Shown here one piece after another: positions 24,001 to 36,500 of a DNA stretch of 64,000 nt (positions within the stretch are counted from its first letter, which is position 1; every line of letters begins with the position of its first letter). Under the pieces are notes generated by a model. That model did no database searches and had not been told where the DNA came from. It worked only from the letters and a program-made list of their open reading frames with translations. Source of the stretch: Narthecium ossifragum. Its lineage: Eukaryota; Streptophyta; Magnoliopsida; Dioscoreales; Nartheciaceae. The position numbers were made by a program, and so were the translations under genes. Where the stretch lies: the NCBI GenBank assembly GCA_963920575.1, contig OY986965.1:13964290-14028289 (forward strand). Reading direction: 5' to 3'.

Positions 24001-24445
24001 CTTCCTGGGAAGGCAAGAAAACAACAGCTTCCCAAGCAAGCGATCCTCCAGGATGTCCAAAACATCCGGGATCCGGGTCACCTCCTCCAATCAGTCCTCT
24101 ACTGTCGAAGGATCTCCAACACCGTCTCTAAACCCTAGCAGGTTCACCTCTCGAGATTTCGAAAGTACAAAGACGACACACGTCCAATCCCTACTCGCTC
24201 GTCTCCAGCACGGGGGGAGACGCTGTCAGGCGAGAGAACGGACGACACCGGTGCGCATGCACATCTCCCCTTGAGACGTCAAGACGCAACCCGGAAAGCA
24301 GCAAAACACAACAGCAAACATAAAGATAAGCACGTCACACACAATCGCAAACAGACATGCAAGGATGTTCTAGACCTAGAACTATCCCATTCCACGCTCA
24401 AAACCTTAACCGCAAGCCTAATCCTATCCCTGGGACCTACAGCCT

Positions 24446-24457
24446 GCTCTGATACCA
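24446..24457 (-). other. Primer-binding site (tRNA-iMet type), first Tekay-like element
   Basis: TGGTATCAGAGC on the reverse strand, 3 nt from the LTR edge. This is the standard plant initiator-Met primer site, and it fixes the element on the minus strand. Confidence 0.9.
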
Positions 24458-25961
24458 AGTTGTCACGCCCTGACCCAGAAAACCCATCCAGGCCGGGACG
24501 TGAGGGTCCTAAACTCTAAATCAAACGGCGAAAGCCTCCCCTTTTAAACATCAATTTTAAACCTGGTGCATGATTACAATATTCACAATTAATTTAAACT
24601 ATCCTATCATCAAATCATAATACAATTTAACTTTTAAAAGATATAGTAATGACTCAAGTCATCTAGTACAGCAATCTCTGATCAATTTACATCAAATTGA
24701 AATACAAATATATATCTCCTTCAAATTACAATTTATACATTTAAAGCTGTACATCAAATGAATAGAACAAACTGATGATATCCTCGATCTCACGCACCAC
24801 CAAGGGGAGTGCCGCCTCCAACACCGCAACAACCTGAAAGAGAAGGGACTGCATCGACCTGCATCGCCGATGCAGCCCAGGTAGGAGTGAGCAACAAAGC
24901 TTGCTCAGTAGGGTTCTACTCTACGTCACTCACAAAGGAAGGGAAACAACAACAGTGTTGTCCTCCAGCCTAAGTCTAAAGCATGCCACGGGTCCCATAA
25001 CCCACCGATGTCCCAAGGGTTCCTGTCATGAAACCTCTCTCCTGAACATGTTACCAGGAGGACCACGGAAACAGTAACATGCAGGCTCTAACCCTTACCC
25101 AGCAGGGATACCACTGCCTGGGGACCACGTCGGGAACTCCTCGGTTGCATCCTTAGCACTTGGTCTTGGAAGACAACACGACCTCTAAACCTCAAACAAA
25201 GATTCAAGCCGACTATCGCAATCCTCAATCATCAGAGATTCAGATCGACAATCACACCCTAATCCTGACTACCCAGCCCCGGCCCTAGGGCTAGATCCGG
25301 GCTACCCGAGAACCCCGGATCAACGATCGAAACCATCGTCTACCACCTAGCCTGATGCTTCTAATGCAAACATATGCATGCAATGCTCAAGCACAGAGAT
25401 ACAGGAATAGCAGCATGCAACAATATGCCAAGACAACATACACGGGCTAGGCGAAGCGTCAAGCTTGCCGGAGGGTAAACATGCATAAAGCAGATAAAGG
25501 TTAAACTACAATTATACAATATTATGACGGCGCCCACAGACTGTTAGCAAGCAATTTCTACAACGGGGGCACAACCCCGGCCACACAGATAATAATCAAC
25601 CACATATAAAGCACACCCTCTGCCATTTAATTAGCTAAACATCCCAAGGGGCACAACCCCCTTGGTTCAACCACAAGCTAAATATATATATAAATAAGCA
25701 TGACATGTGATTAATTACTCATTAAACAAGGATGATTTATATCTAATTAGACATGCCGAGAAATCAAACAATTAATCATCTAAAAACAACCAATTAGAAC
25801 ATGCTAGCCATCGAAATCTCTAGGAATACCAATCACATGAATCCCAAGAATCAAACATGATAAAACATCAAAAATCCGTTAAAAACACTATTCAAGGCTG
25901 GCGATCGATCAACGGATCGACCGTGCAAAATCTAAGGTTGACGGTCGATCAACGGATCGAC

Positions 25962-28239
25962 TGTCGCGCCCCGACCCGCAGAGCGCGACCCGGGCCGGGG
26001 GCGCGAGGGGGAGAAACCTACAACTACAGCCTCAACTGGCGGAAACAGTTGAAACTACGGCCAGCTGGCGGAAACAGCTGCCAACAGGCACAAGCGGAAG
26101 CAAGCTACTACAACATCTATTAACAACTATTACAAAACGGTAATAATAGCGTTAAACAGAGTTTAGTACAACAAGTTACAAGGGATCAACAGTCCCCAAA
26201 AAGAAACTACAACACCCACCGGGGTCTCCGTGAAGGCGCAAACAAAACCATCCTGACCCTCAGACATGGTCAGGATCCGGCGCTCTGCTACGAGACGGCC
26301 GCGGGGGCAACACGGGAACAGAGCGGCCACCTGCACCTGCAACAAACACAGTCCAGGTAGGCATGAGCAACAGCTCAGCAGGGTCCTACTCCACCACCCT
26401 CGCTAAGAAGGCAAACCCAACGAACCAACCCTGAGGCCAAGTACCGAGGCTTGCCAAGGACCCCATAAATCCCGTCACTAACCCGAAGGATTCCTGTCCC
26501 AAGTACGCCCCTCCGACAACCACTGCTCAGGGGTGGTCAACTCCGACAATGCCTGACACAGGGTGGACATGACGCTACTGGTAGGACACCCTTCCCCAAG
26601 CGGGATCTCCACACTTGGCGGAACGACCGAGGTTAGAACTACCATCTCTCAGTACTCCAAGCCACAGAGCCAACAGGACCCCTAACTCCTGACCAAGGAC
26701 TAAGCCTAGCCAGGGAGTCCATCGATCCCATCGATGTCCTCCCCCACCCCCCCAGGGTTCCTGTCCAACCTACGTCCCTCCGATAGCCACTGCTCAATGA
26801 CTGGGCTACCTCCGATGGTCCTTGACACAGGGTGGACCGGACGATACTTGTAAGACACCCTTACCGGGGTAACGGCGTCAACCACTTAATCATTGATCAC
26901 CGGAGTCCACGGGTCAACCCCACCCAGTCTAACCTAGCATGTCTAATGCTCAGGAAACAAGGCAGGATATGAATAAGTAAAGCAGTAACAAACAGCACAC
27001 CAAGGGCACACCTTCGGCCCATTTATACTACTCACCCCGAGAGACATCACCCTCTCGGTTCAACCACAAAGCTATAACATTCAAGCATGATTCATTACAA
27101 GATCAACCCCGAGGGTAAAAACCGTAAAAACCACATACATGCGAAGCCCCGCGGGCAAAACTCTTGAAAACCCTCTCTGCTGCTGAAGGATCGATCCTCA
27201 CCAATGGAAGGATCGATCATCCAAGCAACAGTGAGCTTCCCTCGTTGACGAGCCAAAGAAGATCGATCACTCCTCCCAGGAGGATCGATCATTCTCGGGA
27301 CGAAGGGTAACCATGCTTACCCAGGCCCCATGATCGATCTCCTCCCATAAGAAGATCGATCATGTGCTGGGCGCAGCAAGCCCACACCAGAGGACCGATC
27401 CTTCCTCCCAGAAGGATCGATCACCCAAAGACGGGTTCCGGCGTGCTTCCGACCGGAGAACCGCCGGAAAACACAACCAAACCTCACCCAACTTGGTGGG
27501 TTGGTAGATCTGAGTTCCACGAGGCTACTCAAGGCCTCAAAACCGGAAAATAACATCTCCACAAGGAGATCTATCGAAAACAAAACCCGGATTTAAACCC
27601 TCAAAGCTAGCCGGAGTTTGGAGTGGGATCCCTACCTCCTCAGAGCAGCTTCGATCCACGAAGCCTAGCCAGGGATCTTCCTCGCCTCGCCACGAACCCA
27701 ACGAGCCTTCAAGCTCCAGGAGAGGTGGCCGGAGGAGGAAGAACGGAGGAGAGAAAGGGGCGGTCGGAACAGGGGAAGAAGCAGAGCATTCGCGGGAAAG
27801 AAGAAGAAGAGGGGAAGAAAGGAGGGGGAGGGGAAGGGGGTAAAGCCGGGGAAAGCCGGAGAAACCGCGGGAAAGGCAAAGGAGGGGAGCAAAAGTCTCC
27901 CCTCCCCTGACAGGGGAAGCGACGGCCACCGACAAAGACTTCCAGGCACAGGCATGATCGATCATCCTTGCATGCGGGATCGATCTTGCTAGCCACATGA
28001 TCGATCTCCACCCCTAGGTGATCGATCTTCTAAGCCCTGAAAGACAAACTTGGGCTGGGACACAGTCCCAAGTCCAGAACCCCCAACCTCGGGCCCACCT
28101 AACCTTTCTAGTCAAACACAAACACCAAACAAGGTCTGTGTGTGCACACCCCGTGTGAAACGACCGCCAAGGCGCAATTTCCCAAATTGCCCTTGGGTCA
28201 AAAACAAGCCAAAGGGAAAAGAGGGGGCAGGTCCTCACA
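25962..28239 (-). mobile_element. Solo LTR of a Tekay-type element
   Basis: 2278 bp, reading TGTCGCGCC...CCTCACA on the plus strand, flanked by TCGAC (25957-25961) and TTGAC (28240-28244), a 5 bp duplication with one mismatch. There is no interior and no second LTR, so it is a solo LTR left by LTR-LTR recombination. It shares its terminal motifs and a long purine tract (27720-27910) with the element it landed in but belongs to another family. It carries six GATCGATC palindrome pairs, about 27187-27422 and 27955-28027. Confidence 0.9.
27187..28027. repeat. GATCGATC palindrome pairs in the solo LTR
   Basis: Pairs about 20-35 bp apart at roughly 27187/27209, 27259/27283, 27332/27353, 27394/27413, 27956/27978 and 27998/28018. 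The spacers are mostly pyrimidine-rich followed by purine-rich, so the stems can extend. Confidence 0.85.
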
Positions 28240-29474
28240 TTGACCGTGAGATGTTATTTCGCTATTTTCGGGGCTCACGGTCGACCTTGGAGACCTCACG
28301 GTCGACCGTGGAGACCGCGACGGTTGATCCACGGATCATCCGTGGCACTATTCATCAGCAAATCTACTCCGACACAGTTTCGTATAAAAATCACCAAAAC
28401 TCGTAGAAAAATCGGAAAAATATAAAATCAATTGGGTTGGAAAGTAGACTCGCAGATCTACAACTCTTATTTCTTATAAAAATCCAAGATCATGCATGTA
28501 CAAGCCGAAAAACTCGCCGCAAGCCGGCTGTTCTTCAAGAACAGCAGAAAACCGAAAATCCGAGATTTATCATGCTTAAATCCTATTGAAATCTTAACCA
28601 AAGTTCATGAAACTTAAATCAGTAATTATACTAGGCCACATGCATCTAATAACACAAATTCATCAAGATCTAATGGCTAGATTTATCTGAACCCATTAAT
28701 TAACGCATGTAGGTAGAACACCTACCGGACTGCGCATTCCTCGGTTGATCCCTCGCAAACCAGCCACCAACGAGGTTCCACACCACACCAGGAGTCTTCC
28801 TCTCGTTGCCACGAATCCAACAAGCTTTCAAGCTCCCAAAATGGTGGTCGGAGGAGGGAGAACGGAGAGAAGAAAGCTGGTTGCCCGGAAAGAGAAACAG
28901 AGCAAGCTCTGCTTGCGGGAAGAAGAAACAGCCAGGGAGAAGAAAGAAGAAGAGAAGGAAGAAAGGAGAAGGGAGAAGTGAAGGAGAAGGAAGGCCGGGG
29001 AAGGTGGGGGAGAGGGTGAAGGAGAAGACCTCTCCTGACAAAGGAGGACGAAGGAGATCACCTGCCCTCCGCAAGTCCAACAACTGCCCAACTGCTCTAA
29101 CTTGCTGGAATAGGAGGATCGATCCTTTTATCAAAGAGGATCGATCTTCTTAACAGAAAGATCGATCTTCTTCTCAAGGAGATCGATCCCCTTTGCCAAG
29201 AAGGCAAAACTTGGGCTAAAACGCAAGCCCAAGCTCGGATCTTCCGATCCCGGGTCCACCTAGCCATTCTAAACAAACACTAACACAAACAAGGTCAGTG
29301 TGTGCAACGCGGGTGTGAAACTGACCACCAGGGAGCATATTTACCAAAATGCCCCTGGGGTCAAAAACAGCGATGCGATCAACCGATCGCATCCCAGGGC
29401 CAACCGAGCCAAGCCACAAATCCAGACCCTCGACCTAACGCGGTCGGACCGGGTTGGAGGTACAGGTCCTCACA

Positions 29475-32400
29475 CACCTCGTGTCTGGGCTTTTGTGAAT
29501 ACGTCAGCAATTTGGGAGTAAGTAGGAACATGACGAGTAACCAGCAAACCGAGAGACACGCGCTCACGAACATAGTGATAGTCTAACTCAATGTGTTTAC
29601 TTTTGGAGTGGAAAACTGGATTCACCGTCAAGAACAAGGAGGTCAAATTGTCACAAAATAAGGATGGGGCATTATGCAATGGGATATGCAAATCACGAAG
29701 TAAGAATGTTAGCCATGTCAGCTCGGCAGTAGTCTGAGCCATAGCACGGTACTCAGCTTCAGGACTGGAACGAGACATAGTTGTTTGCTTCTTCACTCAC
29801 CATGAAATGATGTTGCTCCCTAAGAAGGTACAATATCCCATGGTGGATCGACGAGTTAGTGGACATCCCGCCCAATCAGCATCTGAGAAAGCATATAAGT
29901 CCAAAGTACTTGAGGATTGACTGTGAAGTCCCAGATGGATTGTCCCCTTCACATACCGTAAGATGTGTCGAACCATAGTAAAATGAGCATCAGTTGGTGC
30001 TTGCAGGAACTGAGAAACATAGTTAACACTGAAAGATATGTCGGGACGGGTCAATGTGAGGTATTGAAGTGCCCCAACTAGAGATCAATAATGTCGAGGG
30101 TCCTTATAAGGTGATGAGTCCGGATCTAGCTTAAATTTCTGGCACATGGGAGTGTGAATTGGTTTTGACTCATGCATGAGATCACGTTTCAATAAGTCAA
30201 TGGCATATTTGGTTTGATGAAGGATGAGACCATTGTTCACAGTAGCCACTTGAATACCCAAGAAATAATGAAGTGGTCCAAGATCTTTCATCGTGAATTC
30301 ACTATGTAAGGAGGTCACGAATGATTGGATAAGTAAATCACAAGAGCCGGTGAGTATTATGTCATCGACATAAAGCAACAACACTAAAATGCCATGATCT
30401 GACTGTTTGATAAATAGACTGGGATCGGCCAAGCTGCAAATAAATCCAGTTTGAAGGAGAAATGAACTAAATCTGTCAAACCAAGCCCGTGGGGCTTGTT
30501 TCAGGCCATAAATCGCCTTGTTTAGTAAGCAAACATGATCTGAGAAATTCGAATCTTCGAACCCAAAGGGTTGCTCCATATAGACACGCTCAGTGAGAAA
30601 TCATGAAGAAATGTGTTCTTCACGTCTAACTGGCGAATGCTCCAACCTTTGACAACAACAATAGAAAGAACTAACCGGATAGTGTCGGGCTTCATGACTG
30701 GAGAATATGTCTCAGAAAAATCAATACCATCAACTTGATGATAACCCTTTGCAACAAATCGAGCCTTGAGGCGGTCAAGCGAACCATCTGCCTTTAGTTT
30801 TGATTTAAATACCCACCGAGAACCAACAACGTTCATGGAGGATTGTCGAGGCACAAGAGTCCATGTTTTATTTTGATGGAGAGCAGCAAGCTCGTCCTCC
30901 ATTGCTTTTTTCCAACCAGGATGAGAAAGTGTTGAACGAATATTACGAGGCTCTTTAGGAATAGAGTCATAAGTATGGATTAAAGCATACTTGGGATTTG
31001 GCTTGCGGATTCCAGCTTGTGCTCGAGTCACCATGGAATGGGGAGGTGCTATTGCAGGTTGCTGGGCTCTAGATTCTTGCATGGCGGTCGGGATATCGTC
31101 CTCGTGATTTAATGATGGTCGAGTGAGGTTGGACATGATGGAGGTGTCGCAAGATGGTAGTGTCACATGCTGCGAAGAGTTAAAGATGAGTAATGGAGCA
31201 TCAGTAACTGGATGTTCTTCTTGTGTATTGAAGGGTGTAGAGGAGCATATGTTATCACTCCTCGGTGGTGGTGAATTAGTCCATTCCTTGAATGTTGTGA
31301 CTAAAGGCTCAGGTGAGCCTTGTTTGCAGCAATCTACTTCTTTGAAAGGGAGGATAGACTCGTCAAACACAACATGTCTTGAGATGAACACACGTCTCGA
31401 AGGAGCATGATAACATCTATACCCTTTGTGACGGTCATTGTAACCCATGAAAACACAAGGTAATGATTTATTATCAAATTTGTTGTCCTTATTATCCCAC
31501 AAATAAGGGAAGCAACGTGAATAAAAAATTCTTAAGGTACCATAGTCTGGAGAGTGACCATATAGGTGAAAGAAGGGACTATCCCATTAAAGAACTGAGG
31601 ATGGAAGCTTGTTAGTTAAAAATACAGCTGTGGTAAATGCTTCAACCCAAAAACATTTTGAAACATTGGCATGTATCATCATGGTTATGCCCAATTCACG
31701 TATGACTCTATGACGCCTCTCAACCATCCCATTTTGCTTGGGTGTGTAAGGACAAGAAAGCTGGTGAATAATCCCAGATGATTGCAAGTGAGTTTGAAAA
31801 GAATTATTAACAAATTCTCCCCCATCATCAGTTTGAATTATTTTAATACAACCACCAAACTATCGAGTTGCATATTTCTCAAATAATACGAATTGGTGAA
31901 AAAAGTCTGATTTTGTTTCCAAGGGAATCAACCAAATAAACCTTATAAAGTCATTAACAATAGCAACATAATACTTAAAAGAGTTCACAGAAGTAACAGG
32001 TGCAGGTCCCCACAAATCGATGTGAAGTTTTTCAAATGCACTGGTAGTCTTAGAAGAAGAAGACAAAAAAGGAAGCTTAGAAGCATTTCCTAGTTGGCAA
32101 CTCTCACATAGAGATGTTGCTTTATTTGTTGTGACCTTGATTAAACCAGACTGGCGGAGATGTGCGACTATAGCAGCTTGAGGGTGTTCAAGACGTCGGT
32201 GACATGTGTCCTCGGATATAGCTCGAAATATAGTAGAAAAGAGCGCCATTGGAGAAGCACGGATAGTGTATAGATTACCCCGTTTGACTCCCTTCATCGG
32301 TGTTTGCTGCGTAATCCGGTCCTTTATCACAAAACCACTATCACAAAACTCACAATTCACTGGATATTCAGAGGTAAGTTGCCCAATGGATAATAAATTC

Positions 32401-33020
32401 CTTTCTAACTCAGGAACTAAAAGGACATCATGCAAGACAAGCTGAGAAGACCCATTGCCAATAGTAGCATCCCCAACATGAGTGATTCGTAAAAAATCAC
32501 CATTACCAATAATAACATGGTCAAACCCAGTATAAGGGCGAATATTTTGTAAACTACCTTCATGAGAGGTCATGTGAGCCGATGCCCCGGTGTCCGAGGT
32601 CCATTCCTCATTGCTAGCAGTGGAATCAAATTGAGTGTTGAGAATGCCTGCAGAAGATTATCCGGTTGGATGGAGTGGTTGAAACGGTGCCAACATCGGA
32701 TAGCGACATGGCCACACTTACCACATATTTGGTAGTTAATGTCTCAGGTAGTGTCTCTAGAGGATGGAGTTCTGGAATTATTTTGATCAGGTTTGAGCGT
32801 CGGCTAGTTGGCAGGTGCAAAGCCTCTCCCTTTAGAAGAAAAATGACCGAAAGTTTTGAATCCTTTGTTCGGCGGCTTTGGAGAAGCGGCTTGACCTACG
32901 AAGGCGGTGTACGGTGTAGATTCTTGTGATAAAAATTGATCCTAGATTCATAACTTTGAAGCAAGGAAACAACTTCAGTGTAGGTTGGCATGGATGGCTT
33001 GAGCATTGAAGTGGTGAAAG
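29475..33020 (-). pseudogene. Copia gag-pol relic (5' part)
   Basis: On the minus strand, in order: a gag piece with a CGKCGHVAIRCWH zinc knuckle (about 32720-32660), protease TSDTGASAHM (about 32610-32570), the integrase zinc-binding region and core (32200-31590) with DLWGPAPV and PYTPKQNGMVERR, reverse transcriptase (31000-30090) with GSRWVFKSKLKADGS and LLYVDDIILTG (YVDD at about 30360), and RNase H (30054-29475) with AFSDADWAGCP and SRSSPEAEYRAMA. The frame is broken by stops and shifts at about 31860, 31580, 30600, 30080 and 29797. It stops at 29474, where the Tekay-like element is inserted, and resumes at 17414. No 5' LTR is found past 33020, so the 5' end is lost. Confidence 0.9.
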
Positions 33021-33574
33021 GCTCATAACATAAACAACCCCACATCAAGCCCTTCTTGCATCCACCAAACAAATGTAGCATTGCTTGATGCAACAAGCCA
33101 AACAAATGTCATACAAAGAATCTTCCAAACAATAGGTCAAACTCCTCTTCATATAGCCCGATTCAACTCTTCTGATCCAATGCGACTGGGTGCACAATGG
33201 CAAAGATCAGTCTTGGCAGCTATACATCAGATGTAGAAACTGGGCTTCTGGAAGGGCCAGAAACAAGTTCAACACCAAGGCTCATTCCTACAAACATCTA
33301 ATCTGTGCACCTATGCAATGAACTCCAACCAGATTTAGAGACCACTCGAAAAGGTGACAACTGACAAATCCATATTTGGCAAGAAACAAATGTAGAAACT
33401 GGATACTAGCTTTCTGTTTGCATGAACAAACCTTAGAAGACTTGCTTAAACCAACTATAACTTTGTATTTCTTCATTGCTAGCTATTCTTTTTTGAGATC
33501 ACAATATCGATTAAAATTTTCAATTATAATACAAAAACCAATGGTGATTAATACATATTCAGTTGATTGTTACT
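33021..33574. other. 3' flank of the GT14 gene
   Basis: No coding signal seen. It probably holds the 3' untranslated region of the glycosyltransferase gene. Confidence 0.4.
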
Positions 33575-36500
33575 CTACACCATCTTTGTCTTGTCAAAAC
33601 TATGATCCGTACAGCTGCTGTTGCGGACCTCTTCAGACAGCAACATGTGCATCAATTCTCTCAACCTTTCAGCCCCGGGGCCGGGCAGGAAGACAGAGTC
33701 CGGCCCCCTCAAGGAGCATGGATCCGTGTCATTGTATGATTCGCCAATGCACCAAGCACCTGGGGTGAACCGACCTTCCGATCGCCGCCCCAAGATATCA
33801 CGATCAATCTTATCCAAGACAGGATCATCCTTTCGGAACTTCCTAGCAAATGGTGACCCACTCTTCACCATCTTCTCAAAATCTTTTAAAGAGAGAGTGA
33901 GTGGGTGCTGCTTGGGAGGGTTATCCCAGGCGATGTAGTGCAGGTCATGGCTTATCGTGGTGTTGCGGAAAAGGTCGGAGTTGCAGATGACAGTGTGGAA
34001 GTATCCTTCTGGAGAGGAGATGAAGTTCACATAGTACATGAGGACTGTTCTAGGGAGGTTTTCCCATCCCCAGATGCAGTACTCAAGGAAGGATCGGGTC
34101 AGAATCACCCAGGCAGAACCTGCGGATATCAGAGTAGAAAAGCTTTCATTCAAAATTATCACATGCCGGGTTCATGACATCAGATGGATTTCTTTTTCCC
34201 AGAGTTTCAGAAATCACTTCACAAATACAAATGCTGCTAGACACTTAAATGATAGGTGGCATCAAGGTTTTTCTCTGCTAAACTAAAAGCAGGAAAAAAG
34301 GACATTAAGCTGCATTAACATGCATGAAATAAGAGCAAAACAAGTTACTGAGTTTCACTTGATCAGAAGCAAAGTTGCTATCATCATTTTGGAAAGAGAA
34401 GTGATGATTGTCTAAAAAGTTTTACAGAGTATTGAAATCAGAAGTTTGAGAAGCTTATAGCGAGTTTGCACGAAAGCACTTTTGCCCTTACAGCAGAGCT
34501 CCTGATCCAAATTGAGCTTCTTCTTATGTAGCTTTCACCTGGTATAATTATCATGGCCTTTTTTTTACGCATTTCCATCGAATTCAGGTCTAAGGATCCG
34601 CATTTTGACACATCAATCATAAGTTCCTAGTTTTAGCAAGGGGAAAAAAACCTACCAGTGAACAAATTGAAAGATGTTGGCAGCTCCCGACGTTGAGTAG
34701 TCAAAAAGAGATCAAACTTTTTGGACAAATAAAGACCTGGATCAACAATCACTGGTTTTGCCCTCTGGTTCCTGCATTTAGAACAACAGTTACAATTTCA
34801 GGAGGATCAAATACCACAGTTAAGCTAACCCAGGTAATAAAATTTCAAGATGTTTGACACTAAGTTTTATATTACACTTTCCACCCCGTACTCTGAGTGT
34901 GTTCAACGAAATTGAGGTCCCTTGGTAGAGAAGAGAAGACATGTAGCAGATCTGCAAGAAATATCCAGCTTAATACAAGCAAGAATCTTGAAGAGCTATA
35001 AAAAAAAAAAAGACTTCCTCTTAACTTTACGGATAAAAAAGAGCACCTTTAAACAAACATGGGTTGTAAAAAAACAGGAAACGAGAAACAAAAGCAACTG
35101 AGGCAGAAGCTACAGCAGAAACAAAAAAAAAAAAAAATCCTATGTGGAAGCAAACGTAGTGTTGCTGATAACCATGCCAATTATCTCGGACCAATCCATT
35201 AAAGTTGTCAAGAAAGGAAGATGTATCACTGCTATGTATAAAATATATGCTCTAGCTAGGCGTTTAAGACACTGAAGGCAGCAAATAAGATAGGATGTCT
35301 GTTGAGGTTTTTTCAGAGGAAGTTATTTGTCAAATGAATTTAAACTTAATTTCATCCAGGAAAAGGGTATGTTACATAAATCCATGCTAAGGAGAAGATC
35401 AAGAAAAGGCATCCAGAGTATCTGTGCATAAATCTGTTGTAACAAGAAAATGAGCCAACTTCTAAGAGGTAACCTAGAACTAAGAAGCAGCGATCATTTC
35501 TAGCAAGATTTGATTATATAAGCAGCAGAAAGACAAAGGTGAAGAAGAAAGAAGGGTGCGAAGGAGGACTACAATCATAAATTGGCCAACAGCCGAAAGT
35601 GTATCAAACATCCATAAATTCTCTAAACATAGCCTTCGCAGAATGTGCCATAAGAGACATTTGTTTAAGTACTCATCTGAACGTAATACCTTTATAACTG
35701 GAAGAAGAAAACAGTAGATTTACAACAATATGTTTTCTACTCAAAACTTGCTACTTGACTATACTTTTCATATGTGCCCTAGGAATCATGACTAAGTTTG
35801 TCTTTTAACTCCCTAGAAAACCCTTTGCAATGCAAATCATAGATCCATCACCTGCAAGTTTCTTTGAAAACTTTGATAGAAGAAAAATGGGGAAATGAAT
35901 AATGTCCTAAAGCACCTCTCCTTTTAGTTTGCAAGCTTTAGCTCCTATGATAAGAAAAGGGCTTCGATTGTCTTCTACTGACAAGCAATAACTTAAAAAA
36001 CCCCAATATACAAGTTTGGGCACATCTCATGTCTCATGAAGGAGTTCTATTGCTTTGGACCTTTGACATCATAATCAATCTGCAATACATATGTTTATCA
36101 AAACTTTCTGCCCAATTTCACTTGATACAAAAGTTGTATCAGTAATTATTCAGTATTCCTTCTAAGCCTAAGCAAATTTGGATACGCTTCTAGATAATGG
36201 CCTTCCTGGGTTGTTTATGCCTTCCCCAATCTACTTCTCTTTTAAATACCTTTAAGTTGCGTTAAGAACAACTTGAGTATTGAAGACTTTAGGGAAGCTG
36301 CTTATAAGATACCGATATACTCGAAAAACTATGGCATGACAGAATAGCCAAGCTTGACACCGTACCTTAATACTTTGAACCACTGGAATAAGATACTAGG
36401 ACTTGATATGGTTATCCCTTGAGAAGTGTAGAAGAACCAATGCATTCAAGCAACATTTAGGACTTGATATGCTTATAAGATACCGATATACTTGTAAGAT

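Larger units (their letters stand above)
20024..24445 (-). pseudogene. Degenerate gag-pol of the first Tekay-like element
   Basis: Read on the minus strand. About 23760-23560 holds a Q/R-rich tail (WQRQWFQHQRQPWQQRRAGPLRG) typical of the C-terminal part of Tekay gag. Reverse transcriptase traces are at about 22640-22598 (DGSLHRCIDFRKLD) and 22450-22330 ([19 protein letters not shown]). An RNase H linker trace is near 22100-22040, and integrase traces are near 21680-21540. The end of pol beside 20060 encodes the usual FRDEIFF-like stretch. The order gag-RT-RH-IN is that of gypsy elements. No open frame exceeds about 190 codons, and stops and frameshifts are spread throughout. The protein cannot be made. 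Confidence 0.8.
17415..29474 (-). mobile_element. Tekay/Del-like (chromovirus-type) gypsy LTR retrotransposon
   Basis: LTRs at 17415-20023 and 24461-29474; the latter contains a nested solo LTR. On the plus strand both read TGTCACGCC...CCTCACA. Orientation is minus, because a tRNA-iMet primer site lies beside the 24461 LTR and a Tekay-type pol end with polypurine tract lies beside the 20023 LTR. The flanking duplication is CAGCT (17410-17414) and CACCT (29475-29479), with one mismatch. It landed inside the RNase H end of a Copia element. The interior is only 4.4 kb and its gag-pol is broken, yet the LTRs are nearly identical. Confidence 0.92.
24461..29474 (-). repeat. 5' LTR of the first Tekay-like element, split by a solo LTR
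   Basis: Without the nested 25962-28239 insertion and its 5 bp duplication, the LTR is about 2.73 kb. It matches 17415-20023 with very few base changes plus one ~120 bp length difference. Confidence 0.9.

Noticed and set aside
24446..24457. Match to initiator tRNA-Met as a tRNA gene fragment
   Set aside because: It is 12 bases next to an LTR edge and is the reverse-transcription primer site.
27187..27422. Regularly spaced GATCGATC palindromes as a CRISPR-like array
   Set aside because: Plant nuclear LTR DNA, repeats too short, spacers not of constant length, no associated genes.
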